DNA of 5,416 bases. Source: Candidatus Stahliibacteriota bacterium. Its GTDB lineage: Bacteria; Hydrothermota; UBA3073. This document shows, in pieces, positions 1 through 5,298 of this stretch. A model generated the notes under the pieces. The model saw nothing but the letters and a program-made list of their open reading frames with translations. It searched no databases and was not told where the DNA came from. The stretch covers positions 1 to 5,416 of the forward strand of contig DAOUSS010000116.1 in the NCBI GenBank assembly GCA_030627085.1. Direction: 5' to 3'. Positions within the stretch are counted from its first letter, which is position 1; each line of letters begins with the position of its first letter. The translations under genes were made by a program, and so were the position numbers.

Positions 1-22
1 GGTATATTATAGCATAAAATCC

Positions 23-91
23 TCCATAAGTCAATAAGTTTTTTAATCCCCATGAGGTTATTACTATAAAGTAATGAGGGCCTCTTATGGA
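23..91. other. Nested inverted-repeat region of unknown role
   Basis: TCCATAAG at 23-30 is matched by its exact complement CTTATGGA at 84-91. Inside this, a hairpin pairs 58-64 with 71-77 (seven pairs, one G-T) around a six-base loop, and GAGG at 54-57 can pair with CCTC at 81-84. No T-tract follows, so it is not a standard intrinsic terminator for a gene ending upstream of the window. It may be the remnant of another repeat or an RNA structure in a transcript reading into the first gene. Confidence 0.3.
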
Positions 92-122
92 CCAGATGAC
101 GGCAGCTACAAATGTGCAGGGA

Positions 123-162
123 AATGGGGTCGGGCTCAAGTATTCAACTTATAAAGGACAAA
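123..162 (+). repeat. Interspersed repeat tag A, copy 1
   Basis: This 40-base stretch matches 5191-5230 at 34 of 40 positions without gaps, and shares the core GGTCGGG..TCA.GTATTCAA with 2190-2225. It lies in the non-coding gap upstream of the ABC ATPase gene, in the same orientation as the other copies. Its origin is unknown; the terminal part of a non-autonomous mobile element is one possibility. Confidence 0.75.
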
Positions 163-183
163 GGTTAAAGGAAAAAGGACAAA
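153..183 (+). repeat. Short direct repeat AAAGGACAAA, 21-bp period
   Basis: AAAGGACAAA occurs at 153-162 and again at 174-183 in a purine-rich spacer between repeat tags A and B. It is short and low in complexity, so it may be chance or slippage. It matters mainly because the equivalent spacers of other gaps hold different short repeats. Confidence 0.35.
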
Positions 184-204
184 AGACAATTGTAAACATT
201 CTTC

Positions 205-270
205 GTGAACTTTCTACCTGTCGCCTGCCTGTCGGTAGGCAGGGTAGACAGGTGCGTGTATCTGCGTCCA
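205..270 (+). repeat. Interspersed repeat tag B, copy 1, with nested palindrome
   Basis: GTGAAC at 205-210 and CTACCTGTCG at 214-223 are found again at 5299-5304 and 5309-5318, and 244-270 matches 5319-5345 at 26 of 27 bases. Between the two blocks this copy carries 20 extra bases (224-243, CCTGCCTGTCGGTAGGCAGG). They form a seven-pair hairpin of their own (224-230 with 237-243, loop 231-236). The outer arms 216-222 and 247-253 also pair (ACCTGTC with GACAGGT), giving a palindrome within a palindrome. A 70-codon reading frame across tags A and B (87-299) is most likely an artefact of the repeats. Confidence 0.75.
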
Positions 271-304
271 GGTGGAAGAAAAAAAGGATAAGCTATTAAT
301 TATT

Positions 305-317
305 CGGTTTCAAACCG
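305..317. promoter_or_regulatory. 13-bp palindrome upstream of the ABC ATPase start
   Basis: CGGTTT and AAACCG flank a single central C, ending 13 bases before the start codon at 331. A one-base centre suits a dimeric DNA-binding protein better than an RNA hairpin, so an operator is conceivable. It takes up most of the region where a Shine-Dalgarno sequence would be sought, and none is visible there. No regulator gene is present in the window to support the idea. Confidence 0.3.
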
Positions 318-330
318 TACAAATAACCTT

Positions 331-1287
331 ATGAACAGAGAGGTATTAAGGGTAGAGGGGTTGTCAAAGGTTTATCCACAACCTAACAGGAAATCCATCC
401 TTGCAGTTGATAATATAGGCTTTCTTATAGAAAGGGGTGAGATTGTTGGGCTTCTGGGCCCGAATGGTGCTGGCAAGACCACTACGATAAAATGCATCTG
501 TGGACTTATAACCCCAAGTTCGGGAAGCATCTTTATTGATGGGATAGATATGATACATACCCCTAAATTTGGGATGTCAAAAATAAGTGCTGTTCTTGAG
601 GGAAATCGCAATATATACTGGAGATTGACACCCCGTGAAAATCTGGCATTCTTCGCAGGGCTGCAGGGGATATCCTACCGAGATGCAAAATCCTATATTG
701 ACGAGTTGATAGAGCTCTTCAATCTGACCCAAAAAGCCACTACCCAGGCACGTTATTTATCTCGTGGAATGCAACAAAAGTTGGCAGTCGCCTGTGCCCT
801 TGCCAAACAAACAGAGATTCTCTTGCTGGATGAGCCAACCCTGGGATTGGATGTTGAGGCCTCTCATGAACTGAGGGGATTGATTAAAGAGATGGTAAGA
901 GATAATAATCGGACAGTATTATTAAGCTCGCACGATATGCAGGTAGTTAAGGATATCTGTGACAGGGTTATAATAATAAATAATGGCAAAATAGTAACGG
1001 ATGAGCGGGTTGATAGATTGTCCAAACTTTTTGAAACATCATCTTATAGGTTTGAGCTTGATAGTAGACTAACCCAAAAAGAAGAGTCCGAGATAAAATC
1101 TAATTTTGACCTTGCTAATATAATAAAAATGCCTGACCATACAGTAATAGACATTCAATTAAGGTCACATCAGAGACTCTATGAACTTATAGATATTTTG
1201 AGAAAAAATGGCTCAAAGGTTGACTCTATTACCCACAGGGAGCCAGATTTTGAGGAAATATTCCTGAAGATTGTAAAAGGAAAATGA
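331..1287 (+). CDS. ABC-2-type transporter, ATP-binding protein
   Basis: This 318-residue protein is the ATPase of an ABC exporter and should bind the cytoplasmic face of a membrane permease, very likely the one encoded at 1395-2174. Visible motifs, in order: Walker A GPNGAGKTT at 43-51; a Q-loop region VLEGNRNIYW at 88-97, where E90 takes the place of the usual glutamine; signature LSRGMQQKL at 143-151; Walker B ILLLDEPT at 163-170 with catalytic E168; D-loop LGLD at 171-174; switch histidine H201. All residues needed for ATP hydrolysis are present. Residues from about 225 to 318 form a C-terminal extension seen in drug, polysaccharide and Nod-factor type ATPases of this class. The start at ATG 331 is chosen because the expected N-terminal strand (VLRVEGLSKVY) follows it, although no Shine-Dalgarno sequence is visible. 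The substrate cannot be read from the sequence. Confidence 0.95.
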   Translation: MNREVLRVEGLSKVYPQPNRKSILAVDNIGFLIERGEIVGLLGPNGAGKTTTIKCICGLITPSSGSIFIDGIDMIHTPKFGMSKISAVLEGNRNIYWRLTPRENLAFFAGLQGISYRDAKSYIDELIELFNLTQKATTQARYLSRGMQQKLAVACALAKQTEILLLDEPTLGLDVEASHELRGLIKEMVRDNNRTVLLSSHDMQVVKDICDRVIIINNGKIVTDERVDRLSKLFETSSYRFELDSRLTQKEESEIKSNFDLANIIKMPDHTVIDIQLRSHQRLYELIDILRKNGSKVDSITHREPDFEEIFLKIVKGK

Positions 1288-1343
1288 CCATCATTTGACA
1301 ATTGCACAATCATTGAATGGCTATATCCTTTTGTTATATAAAG

Positions 1344-1380
1344 GGTTATTTAGCTTCGGGTTAAATAACCTGCAGGTTAT
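1344..1380 (+). promoter_or_regulatory. Three-arm inverted repeat before the permease start
   Basis: GGTTATTTA at 1344-1352 pairs perfectly with TAAATAACC at 1362-1370 (nine pairs), with a loop containing CTTCGG, which can form a UUCG tetraloop. The second arm is also half of a perfect 16-bp palindrome, ATAACCTGCAGGTTAT at 1365-1380. Bases 1365-1370 can therefore join only one of the two structures at a time. It sits 14 bases before the permease start codon and has no T-tract, so an RNA switch controlling permease translation, an mRNA-stability element or a protein operator are all possible. The geometry is seen; the function is inference. Confidence 0.45.
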
Positions 1381-1394
1381 CGGGGTATAAAAAG

Positions 1395-2174
1395 ATGAAG
1401 AGCAATATAGCACTGTTTGTAACCCTGTTTAAGCGAGACTGGCTTGAGATGGTGCGCTACCCATTCAATATGCTCTCAAGTATTATCACACTATATTTCC
1501 TCTTTCTGCTTATATTTTTGGGCTACAGGGCAGTTGGCGGTCAGGGTGTAAATTTTGGTAATACAGTGGATGGTATAACAGTTGGTTTTATGTTGTGGAC
1601 ATTTTCTATAGCTGCTTATTCCCTTCTCGCCTGGAGCCTTATGAATGAGGCGAAGATGGGAACACTTGAGCAACTGTATATGACATCGTTGGGATTTGAC
1701 AGGTTGTGTGTATACAGGATTATATGCGATTTCTTCCTGAATTTGCTCTTTGTCGTCCCCATACTAGTTTTGATGATGGCAACCACAGGAAGACGATTGC
1801 ATATTGATATCCTCTCGCTCATCCCCCTTTTTATATTCACGCTGGCATCGGTTTATGGAATAGGTTTTATATCGGGAGGGCTTGGACTCGTATTCAAGCA
1901 GATTCAGTCCTTCTTCCAGATATTACAGTTTGTATTTGTTGGCTTTATTGTTGCGCCAGTTGATAAACTACCAGGGCTTAAATTATTGCCATTATCGCTT
2001 GGAGCGAAACTTATTGGAAAGGTTATGATTTATAGATTGCCAATCACAAAATTACCGCCTATGGACCTACTTGGGTTAGTGCTAAATGGATTGTTCTACT
2101 TGGGGATTGGTTTTCTTATATTTAAAATTTGTGAACGCATAGCTAAACAGAAGGGATTATTAGGTCACTACTAA
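1395..2174 (+). CDS. ABC-2-type transporter, permease
   Basis: This 259-residue integral membrane protein has about six hydrophobic segments, near residues 24-44, 62-82, 108-129, 141-166, 172-188 and 223-245, the usual plan of ABC-2 permeases. The stretch GTLEQLYMTSLG at 89-100 matches the conserved cytoplasmic motif after the second helix, and KLPGLKLLPLSLG at 191-203 resembles the short re-entrant region before the last helix. It probably works as a homodimer with two copies of the ATPase encoded 107 bp upstream. The start at 1395 is preceded by a weak GGGG at 1382-1385, close to the structured element at 1344-1380, so its translation may be controlled separately from that of the ATPase. 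It ends just before a copy of repeat tag A. Drug, lipid or glycan export are all open. Confidence 0.9.
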   Translation: MKSNIALFVTLFKRDWLEMVRYPFNMLSSIITLYFLFLLIFLGYRAVGGQGVNFGNTVDGITVGFMLWTFSIAAYSLLAWSLMNEAKMGTLEQLYMTSLGFDRLCVYRIICDFFLNLLFVVPILVLMMATTGRRLHIDILSLIPLFIFTLASVYGIGFISGGLGLVFKQIQSFFQILQFVFVGFIVAPVDKLPGLKLLPLSLGAKLIGKVMIYRLPITKLPPMDLLGLVLNGLFYLGIGFLIFKICERIAKQKGLLGHY

Positions 2175-2189
2175 TGGCCCCTTTACACG

Positions 2190-2225
2190 AATTATGCTCA
2201 ATGGGGGTCGGGTTCATGTATTCAA
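2190..2225 (+). repeat. Interspersed repeat tag A, copy 2
   Basis: AATTATGCTCAATG followed by GGTCGGG..CATGTATTCAA is nearly identical to 5181-5215, differing by a one-base indel and a G/A change in the run of Gs. It begins 16 bases after the permease stop codon and ends 39 bases before the next start. Unlike the other gaps, no tag B follows. Confidence 0.75.
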
Positions 2226-2250
2226 ATTGGATAACTCGTGATTCACTACA

Positions 2251-2259
2251 AGGAAGGAG
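2251..2259 (+). promoter_or_regulatory. Ribosome binding site that fixes the start at 2265
   Basis: AGGAAGGAG lies five bases before the ATG at 2265. It falls inside the nine-codon extension that a GTG start at 2238 would add, so the ATG is the likelier start. Confidence 0.75.
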
Positions 2260-2264
2260 TGTAT

Positions 2265-3278
2265 ATGAAACAGAGAATTATACAGAGATTATTAGAATAT
2301 TATCTCGAAACCCCTGCGTTCAGGGGGGAAATGCTTAGAGCCCTCAGTCAATTCTTTAATAGACCCAAACTATCCGCTGGTGATAGATTAGAAATTGAAG
2401 ATAAAGATGAAGGAATATTTAATGAATGGCTGGTGTTCGATTTTCGTTTGAAGAATAAAAAGACACTCATGGAAGATTTCTGTCAGAGAAATCCTTGTAA
2501 ACTTAGTGACACAGAACTTCAAGCTTACTATGACCTTCAAGAAAACGAATATGGTTTATTTGAAATCTTAGAAGTCGAGTCAGGAAAAGGTCTCAAGGTG
2601 AAAAGTCCCAAAACTGGTAAGGAGTATGAAGTGAAAGAATTTAGAGGAACATTGCAAGCCGAAGTAGGGGGATTGCTAATAGCAAGAGTGGGTAAGGTAG
2701 GAGGTCATTTTGAGTTTGTAGGTGGAGACTGTTATAAATTACCAGTGGAATCCAAAGATTTTTATCTTGGTAAACTGGCTTCTAAGCGGGAACTCAACCC
2801 CAAAGTAGTAAGAGATATTTTCAGGAAGTTGGAAGAAATAAAAAAGGCTGACTTTGAATCCCTGAAGGGAAAGCTTTTAGATGAAGGTAAATGTATCTGT
2901 GACCTCTGTGGCAAAAAGGGAAAGATGGGGGCTTTAACCTATGATAAAAAAACGGGAGAACCCATCGTGATTTGCTATAAATGCGATCTTAAAATAAAAG
3001 CACAAAGAGAAGGGGTTACAATAAACGAGGCAGAGAAGAGAAGAAAGAGAATGTTTGAGGTGAGTAATTTATTTAGAGATGTTAAGATAGAAGAGTATTT
3101 AGACCATAAGAATAAGAAAGAACTTGATTCAATAGAGGAAGCAAATAGAGTATTGAAGAGAATTATAGATGCCTGGAACAGATTGAGTATTAAAGAAAGA
3201 AGGGATTTTGATGCAATGGATAATGAGGAGTTACTAAGAATTTATAAAAATATACCGGTTGATTTTTCTGATCTATAA
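2265..3278 (+). CDS. Uncharacterised protein with zinc-ribbon-like CxxC..CxxC module
   Basis: This 337-residue soluble protein has no signal peptide or membrane segment. Residues about 50-155 (FNEWLVFDFRLKNKKTLMEDF, then LSDTELQAYYDLQENEYGLFEIL, then a beta-rich part ending VGGHFEFVGG) resemble, from memory, an uncharacterised conserved region of bacterial proteins that often also carry SEC-C-type metal-binding tails; I cannot name the family with certainty. A four-cysteine module follows: CDLC at 212-215 and CYKC at 237-240, 21 residues apart, as in a zinc ribbon. Residues 180-208 and 241-330 are highly charged and helical, with a possible coiled coil near 275-305. A nucleic-acid or protein-binding role would fit but is not shown. 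Start ATG 2265 has a strong Shine-Dalgarno sequence. It is separated from the transporter genes by a repeat and need not be related in function. Confidence 0.8.
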   Translation: MKQRIIQRLLEYYLETPAFRGEMLRALSQFFNRPKLSAGDRLEIEDKDEGIFNEWLVFDFRLKNKKTLMEDFCQRNPCKLSDTELQAYYDLQENEYGLFEILEVESGKGLKVKSPKTGKEYEVKEFRGTLQAEVGGLLIARVGKVGGHFEFVGGDCYKLPVESKDFYLGKLASKRELNPKVVRDIFRKLEEIKKADFESLKGKLLDEGKCICDLCGKKGKMGALTYDKKTGEPIVICYKCDLKIKAQREGVTINEAEKRRKRMFEVSNLFRDVKIEEYLDHKNKKELDSIEEANRVLKRIIDAWNRLSIKERRDFDAMDNEELLRIYKNIPVDFSDL

Positions 3279-3318
3279 TTAGATTTTGGAATAACAATCT
3301 CTAGCGTTGCTCATTTTA

Positions 3319-3366
3319 TTATGATGAGATCCCGGGGTCGGGTCTTTAATTTTAAATTTTGAAGAC
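3319..3366 (+). repeat. Diverged tag A-like sequence
   Basis: ATTATG at 3319-3324 and GGGGTCGGGT at 3334-3343 recall the head of tag A (ATTATGCTCAATG then GGTCGGGT). After that the sequence becomes TCTTTAATTTTAAATTTT and no longer matches the GTATTCAA tail. It may be a relative of tag A or a different element sharing the GGGGTCGGG head. Confidence 0.4.
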
Positions 3367-3410
3367 TCAAAAACTGATTTCTTTACTTACAGATAACTAT
3401 TTAAACAACA

Positions 3411-3432
3411 AAAAAAGGACAGGCTACTTTTT
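3411..3432. mobile_element. Possible remnant of a REP/IS200-type element end
   Basis: AGGACAGGCTACTTTTT, preceded by a run of A, forms a weak six-pair A/T hairpin (3412-3417 with 3427-3432). From memory, similar ACAGGCTACTTTTT sequences lie beside REP-associated tyrosine transposase genes in environmental genomes. No transposase is present here, so this would at most be a leftover end. Low confidence. Confidence 0.2.
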
Positions 3433-3452
3433 CACTTTTTCAGTTTACGCTA

Positions 3453-3540
3453 TAGCCATCGCAAGGCTGAAGCCTTGCCCTACACTGAACATTGCAAGGA
3501 TTTAGATATCGCAAAGCTAAAGCTTTGCCCTACATTGCAC
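3453..3540 (+). repeat. Two related palindromic repeats at 50-bp period
   Basis: Copy one has GCAAGGCTGAAGCCTTGC at 3461-3478 and copy two has GCAAAGCTAAAGCTTTGC at 3511-3528. Both are preceded by TAG..ATC and followed by CCTACA, so the shared unit covers about 3453-3489 and 3503-3539. Each forms a seven- to eight-pair hairpin. The stem change is compensated: G3465-C3474 in the first is A3515-T3524 in the second. The periodicity is exactly 50 bp. Confidence 0.8.
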
Positions 3541-3630
3541 CGCAAAACTGCCTGTTTACCGACAAGTAGTACGGGTAAAGGGACGTAGAGGCAAGCGGGT
3601 AGATTGGACATTTTTATGGTACAGACTATT

Positions 3631-3688
3631 CAGATTGTGTAGATTGCAGATTGTAGATTGCAGATTGTAGATTACAGATTTTAGATTT
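3631..3688 (+). repeat. 14-bp tandem repeat built of 7-bp halves
   Basis: Four units based on CAGATTGTAGATTG lie at 3631-3646 (two extra bases GT), 3647-3660, 3661-3674 (ends in A) and 3675-3688 (more diverged). Each is two 7-mers of the form YAGATTG, so the array is eight heptads. A further TAGATTG occurs at 3600-3606. Replication slippage is the simplest origin. Confidence 0.9.
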
Positions 3689-3712
3689 GAGTTGTCAACC
3701 GCTATGCCAATC

Positions 3713-3778
3713 CCCGCCTACCGGCAGGCAGGCGCGGGCAGGTGCGTCCAATTTGATTTCTATTTGACAGGGCAGGAG
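3713..3778 (+). repeat. Interspersed repeat tag B, copy 2
   Basis: An imperfect palindrome (CCCGC 3713-3717 with GCGGG 3734-3738; GCCT 3716-3719 alternatively with AGGC 3726-3729) is followed by GGTGCGTCCA. Bases 3744-3778 match 5339-5373 at 31 of 35 positions, including a final GCAGGAG. This copy lacks the ten bases GTATTTGCGT found in the 5311-5373 copy; the loss is bounded by GCGT direct repeats. Here the gene start lies 76 bases further on, so its GCAGGAG does not serve as that gene's ribosome binding site. Confidence 0.75.
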
Positions 3779-3854
3779 AAAATAAGGCAGTAAAGTGTGA
3801 TGGGAGGATTTGAGTCCGATTTACAGGACTTCAATTCATAACTGTGGGGTAAAA

Positions 3855-5159
3855 ATGAGAGTAATGTTCACTGCTTTGCTTGTTATTATTTTTGTGTCTG
3901 CCGCTGCCATCGCCATTCCCCTTGGCGATCGGTTTGAGATACTACCGTTTACAGACATAGGGTGGCAGTTCGGAGATACCCTCAGCATAATTAAACACTG
4001 GACTGTCTACAACTATATCTCAACAGGTATAGACCTATCGGTTGGTGCACGCCTTCAGTATCTCCCATATTATTTTGAGGGTAGCGTAAAGAATATCTAC
4101 AACAGGATATTTCTCACCAATGATAAAACCTCGTGTCCGTTAACATATGAGACGAGTATAGGAGCGTTTTTTTCCCAGCGTGGCAGTTTTCTGCTCGAAC
4201 CGTCAGTGCGGTATGCCAATGTCCTCAACAACCGTGAACACAATCTGTCGGGTGGGCTCAACTGGTGGTGGGTAGGAGATGCTGTCGAGGGAGCTCTCGG
4301 TATAAACTATCTTTCACAATGGATAAAGAGGCAAGACAACCTTTTTGAACAAAAATATTACTATTACCCGACCGAATATATTGCAATACACGGAACGATC
4401 TGTCTAAAGAAGTGGATGGTTATGCCCTACGCCCATGTGGGATTCAAGTTCAATATCGGAAAGAAAGAATGCAGCCCCAACAATGAAACAACCTTTGGCA
4501 TCGGCTTCCAGATTATGGAGCCCATTGCCCGCCAGTATCCAAGTTCAAAACAGAGAGAAGTGTATAAGAAACGCGTTACTAAACGTGGATATGTAGTAAG
4601 AAAGCCAAATATCTATCTATATCCCCAAGAAGCAGGATTTATAAATGTCCTGCTGTTGGCAAGTTCCGGGAACTCTATCACAAAATCTGAGCCATTGTAC
4701 AACGACAGCTGGCGGGTATACACTGAACCATCTGGCAGAATCAACGGGGAATATGATTACCTGTTCTATGAAGCTACCCTTGGTAATACTCCCACTCAGC
4801 CTTCGGCGAGCTCAGCCGAGCCGTCAAAGGGCTGGTGTGTGGCTTACGAAGAACTCTGGGACTTCTTTAAGGATATCATGAGAGAATACGGATTCAACAC
4901 GAGGGAAATAAACGATTTTGTCGACTATTGGGGCAAACATCTCGCCAAAAGTTCGTATTACGATATTTTTCCCCTTGGCAATAAAGACATTGATAAAGAA
5001 TACAGACTCCAGATAGAACCTAAACCCGATGTAGTCCTGAGGCTCTGGTTCTACATAGTTCCAAGAAATACAAAAAGCAAACTCATCCCGCCAACTATAC
5101 CAATCTTCCTCCGCACAGGTTTCACCGTCACGGAATGGGGTGTGATATTGGAAGAGTGA
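3855..5159 (+). CDS. Exported protein: beta-rich N-terminal half plus KPxIYLYP-type C-terminal domain
   Basis: This 434-residue protein begins with a signal peptide (MRVMFTALLVIIFVSAAAIA, likely cut after residue 20). Residues about 25-222 alternate polar and aromatic residues and end in FGIGFQI, resembling outer-membrane beta-barrel strands or a surface beta-sheet domain. A basic linker (232-248) leads to KPNIYLYP at 250-257. The rest, with YNDSWRV, EYDYLFYEA, GWCVAYEELWDFF, REINDFVDYWGKHL, YYDIFPL, PDVVLRLWFYI and GFTVTEWGV, matches my memory of an uncharacterised bacterial domain usually beginning KPVIYLYP and ending in a TVVEWGG-like motif. No catalytic function is known to me. The ATG at 3855 is chosen over the in-frame TTG at 3810 because the signal peptide starts there and GTGGGGT precedes it at a usable distance. 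The linker at 314-323 comes from an inserted repeat. It may act in the envelope. Confidence 0.8.
   Translation: MRVMFTALLVIIFVSAAAIAIPLGDRFEILPFTDIGWQFGDTLSIIKHWTVYNYISTGIDLSVGARLQYLPYYFEGSVKNIYNRIFLTNDKTSCPLTYETSIGAFFSQRGSFLLEPSVRYANVLNNREHNLSGGLNWWWVGDAVEGALGINYLSQWIKRQDNLFEQKYYYYPTEYIAIHGTICLKKWMVMPYAHVGFKFNIGKKECSPNNETTFGIGFQIMEPIARQYPSSKQREVYKKRVTKRGYVVRKPNIYLYPQEAGFINVLLLASSGNSITKSEPLYNDSWRVYTEPSGRINGEYDYLFYEATLGNTPTQPSASSAEPSKGWCVAYEELWDFFKDIMREYGFNTREINDFVDYWGKHLAKSSYYDIFPLGNKDIDKEYRLQIEPKPDVVLRLWFYIVPRNTKSKLIPPTIPIFLRTGFTVTEWGVILEE
4794..4823 (+). repeat. GC-rich palindromic repeat inserted in frame in a coding region
   Basis: ACTCAGCCTTCGGCGAGCTC and the following AGCCGAGCCG form a GC-rich block in an AT-richer gene. 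TCGGC at 4803-4807 pairs with GCCGA at 4815-4819, and CTCAGCC occurs twice (4795-4801, 4811-4817). It encodes residues 314-323 (TQPSASSAEP), a low-complexity run between two conserved parts of the C-terminal domain. From memory the motif resembles interspersed repeats of environmental candidate-phylum genomes. Confidence 0.6.
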
Positions 5160-5180
5160 CAAGTCTGAAATCTTTTTGAA

Positions 5181-5230
5181 AATTATGCTCAATGAGGTCG
5201 GGTTCATGTATTCAAGTTATGAAGGATAAA
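5181..5230 (+). repeat. Interspersed repeat tag A, copy 3
   Basis: The first 35 bases match copy 2 (2190-2225) almost perfectly, and bases 5191-5230 match copy 1 (123-162) at 34 of 40. This copy therefore links the two and defines a full tag A of about 50 bases, from AATTATGCTCAATG through GGTCGGGTTCATGTATTCAA to TTATGAAGGATAAA. It begins 21 bases after the stop codon of the preceding gene. Confidence 0.8.
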
Positions 5231-5252
5231 TAACACAATAACCCAATTACCT

Positions 5253-5276
5253 AATAACTTAAAACAAATAACTTAA
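5253..5276 (+). repeat. Short direct repeat AATAACTTAA, 14-bp period
   Basis: AATAACTTAA occurs at 5253-5262 and 5267-5276 within an A/T-rich spacer between tags A and B. It is low in complexity and may be slippage or chance. Confidence 0.35.
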
Positions 5277-5298
5277 CTTAATTACAATATCTTTATCT

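Larger units (their letters stand above)
3279..3854. other. 576-bp non-coding, repeat-filled gap
   Basis: No credible gene is seen here. In order it holds a weak hairpin (CTCAT 3310-3314 with ATGAG 3324-3328), a tag A-like core at 3334-3343, an A/T-flanked motif at 3411-3432, two related palindromes 50 bp apart, a 14-bp tandem repeat and a tag B copy. The last 75 bases before the gene are not repeated elsewhere in the window. A 14-codon frame opened by GTG 3797 or ATG 3800 ends at 3841 and is not convincing. Confidence 0.7.

Noticed and set aside
87..299. 70-codon open frame on the + strand
   Set aside because: It runs through repeat tags A and B, ends in palindrome-derived sequence (LPVGRQGRQVRVS), and has no ribosome binding site or recognisable domain.
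1295..1327. TTGACA at 1295-1300 with TATATC at 1322-1327 as a promoter for the permease
   Set aside because: The spacing is 21 bases, longer than the usual 16-18, and no better -10 element is seen at the right distance.
2238..2264. GTG start extending the zinc-ribbon-like protein by nine residues
   Set aside because: The strong Shine-Dalgarno sequence at 2251-2259 lies inside this extension and fits ATG 2265.
3310..3328. Intrinsic terminator after the zinc-ribbon-like gene
   Set aside because: The stem is only five A/T-rich pairs with a nine-base loop and no following T-tract.
3453..3688. CRISPR array
   Set aside because: The 50-bp-period unit has only two copies and the 14-bp units are directly adjacent without unique spacers; no cas genes are present.
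3764..3796. TTGACA at 3764-3769 with TAAAGT at 3791-3796 as a promoter for the exported-protein gene
   Set aside because: Spacing is again 21 bases, and the TTGACA is one variant of a repeat whose other copy reads TTGAAA.
3810..3854. TTG start extending the exported protein by 15 residues
   Set aside because: GGGAGG is only two bases from the TTG, and the extension would bury a clear signal peptide that begins at ATG 3855.
4824..5207. 127-codon open frame on the - strand
   Set aside because: It is antisense to a well-supported coding region whose protein motifs are on the + strand.
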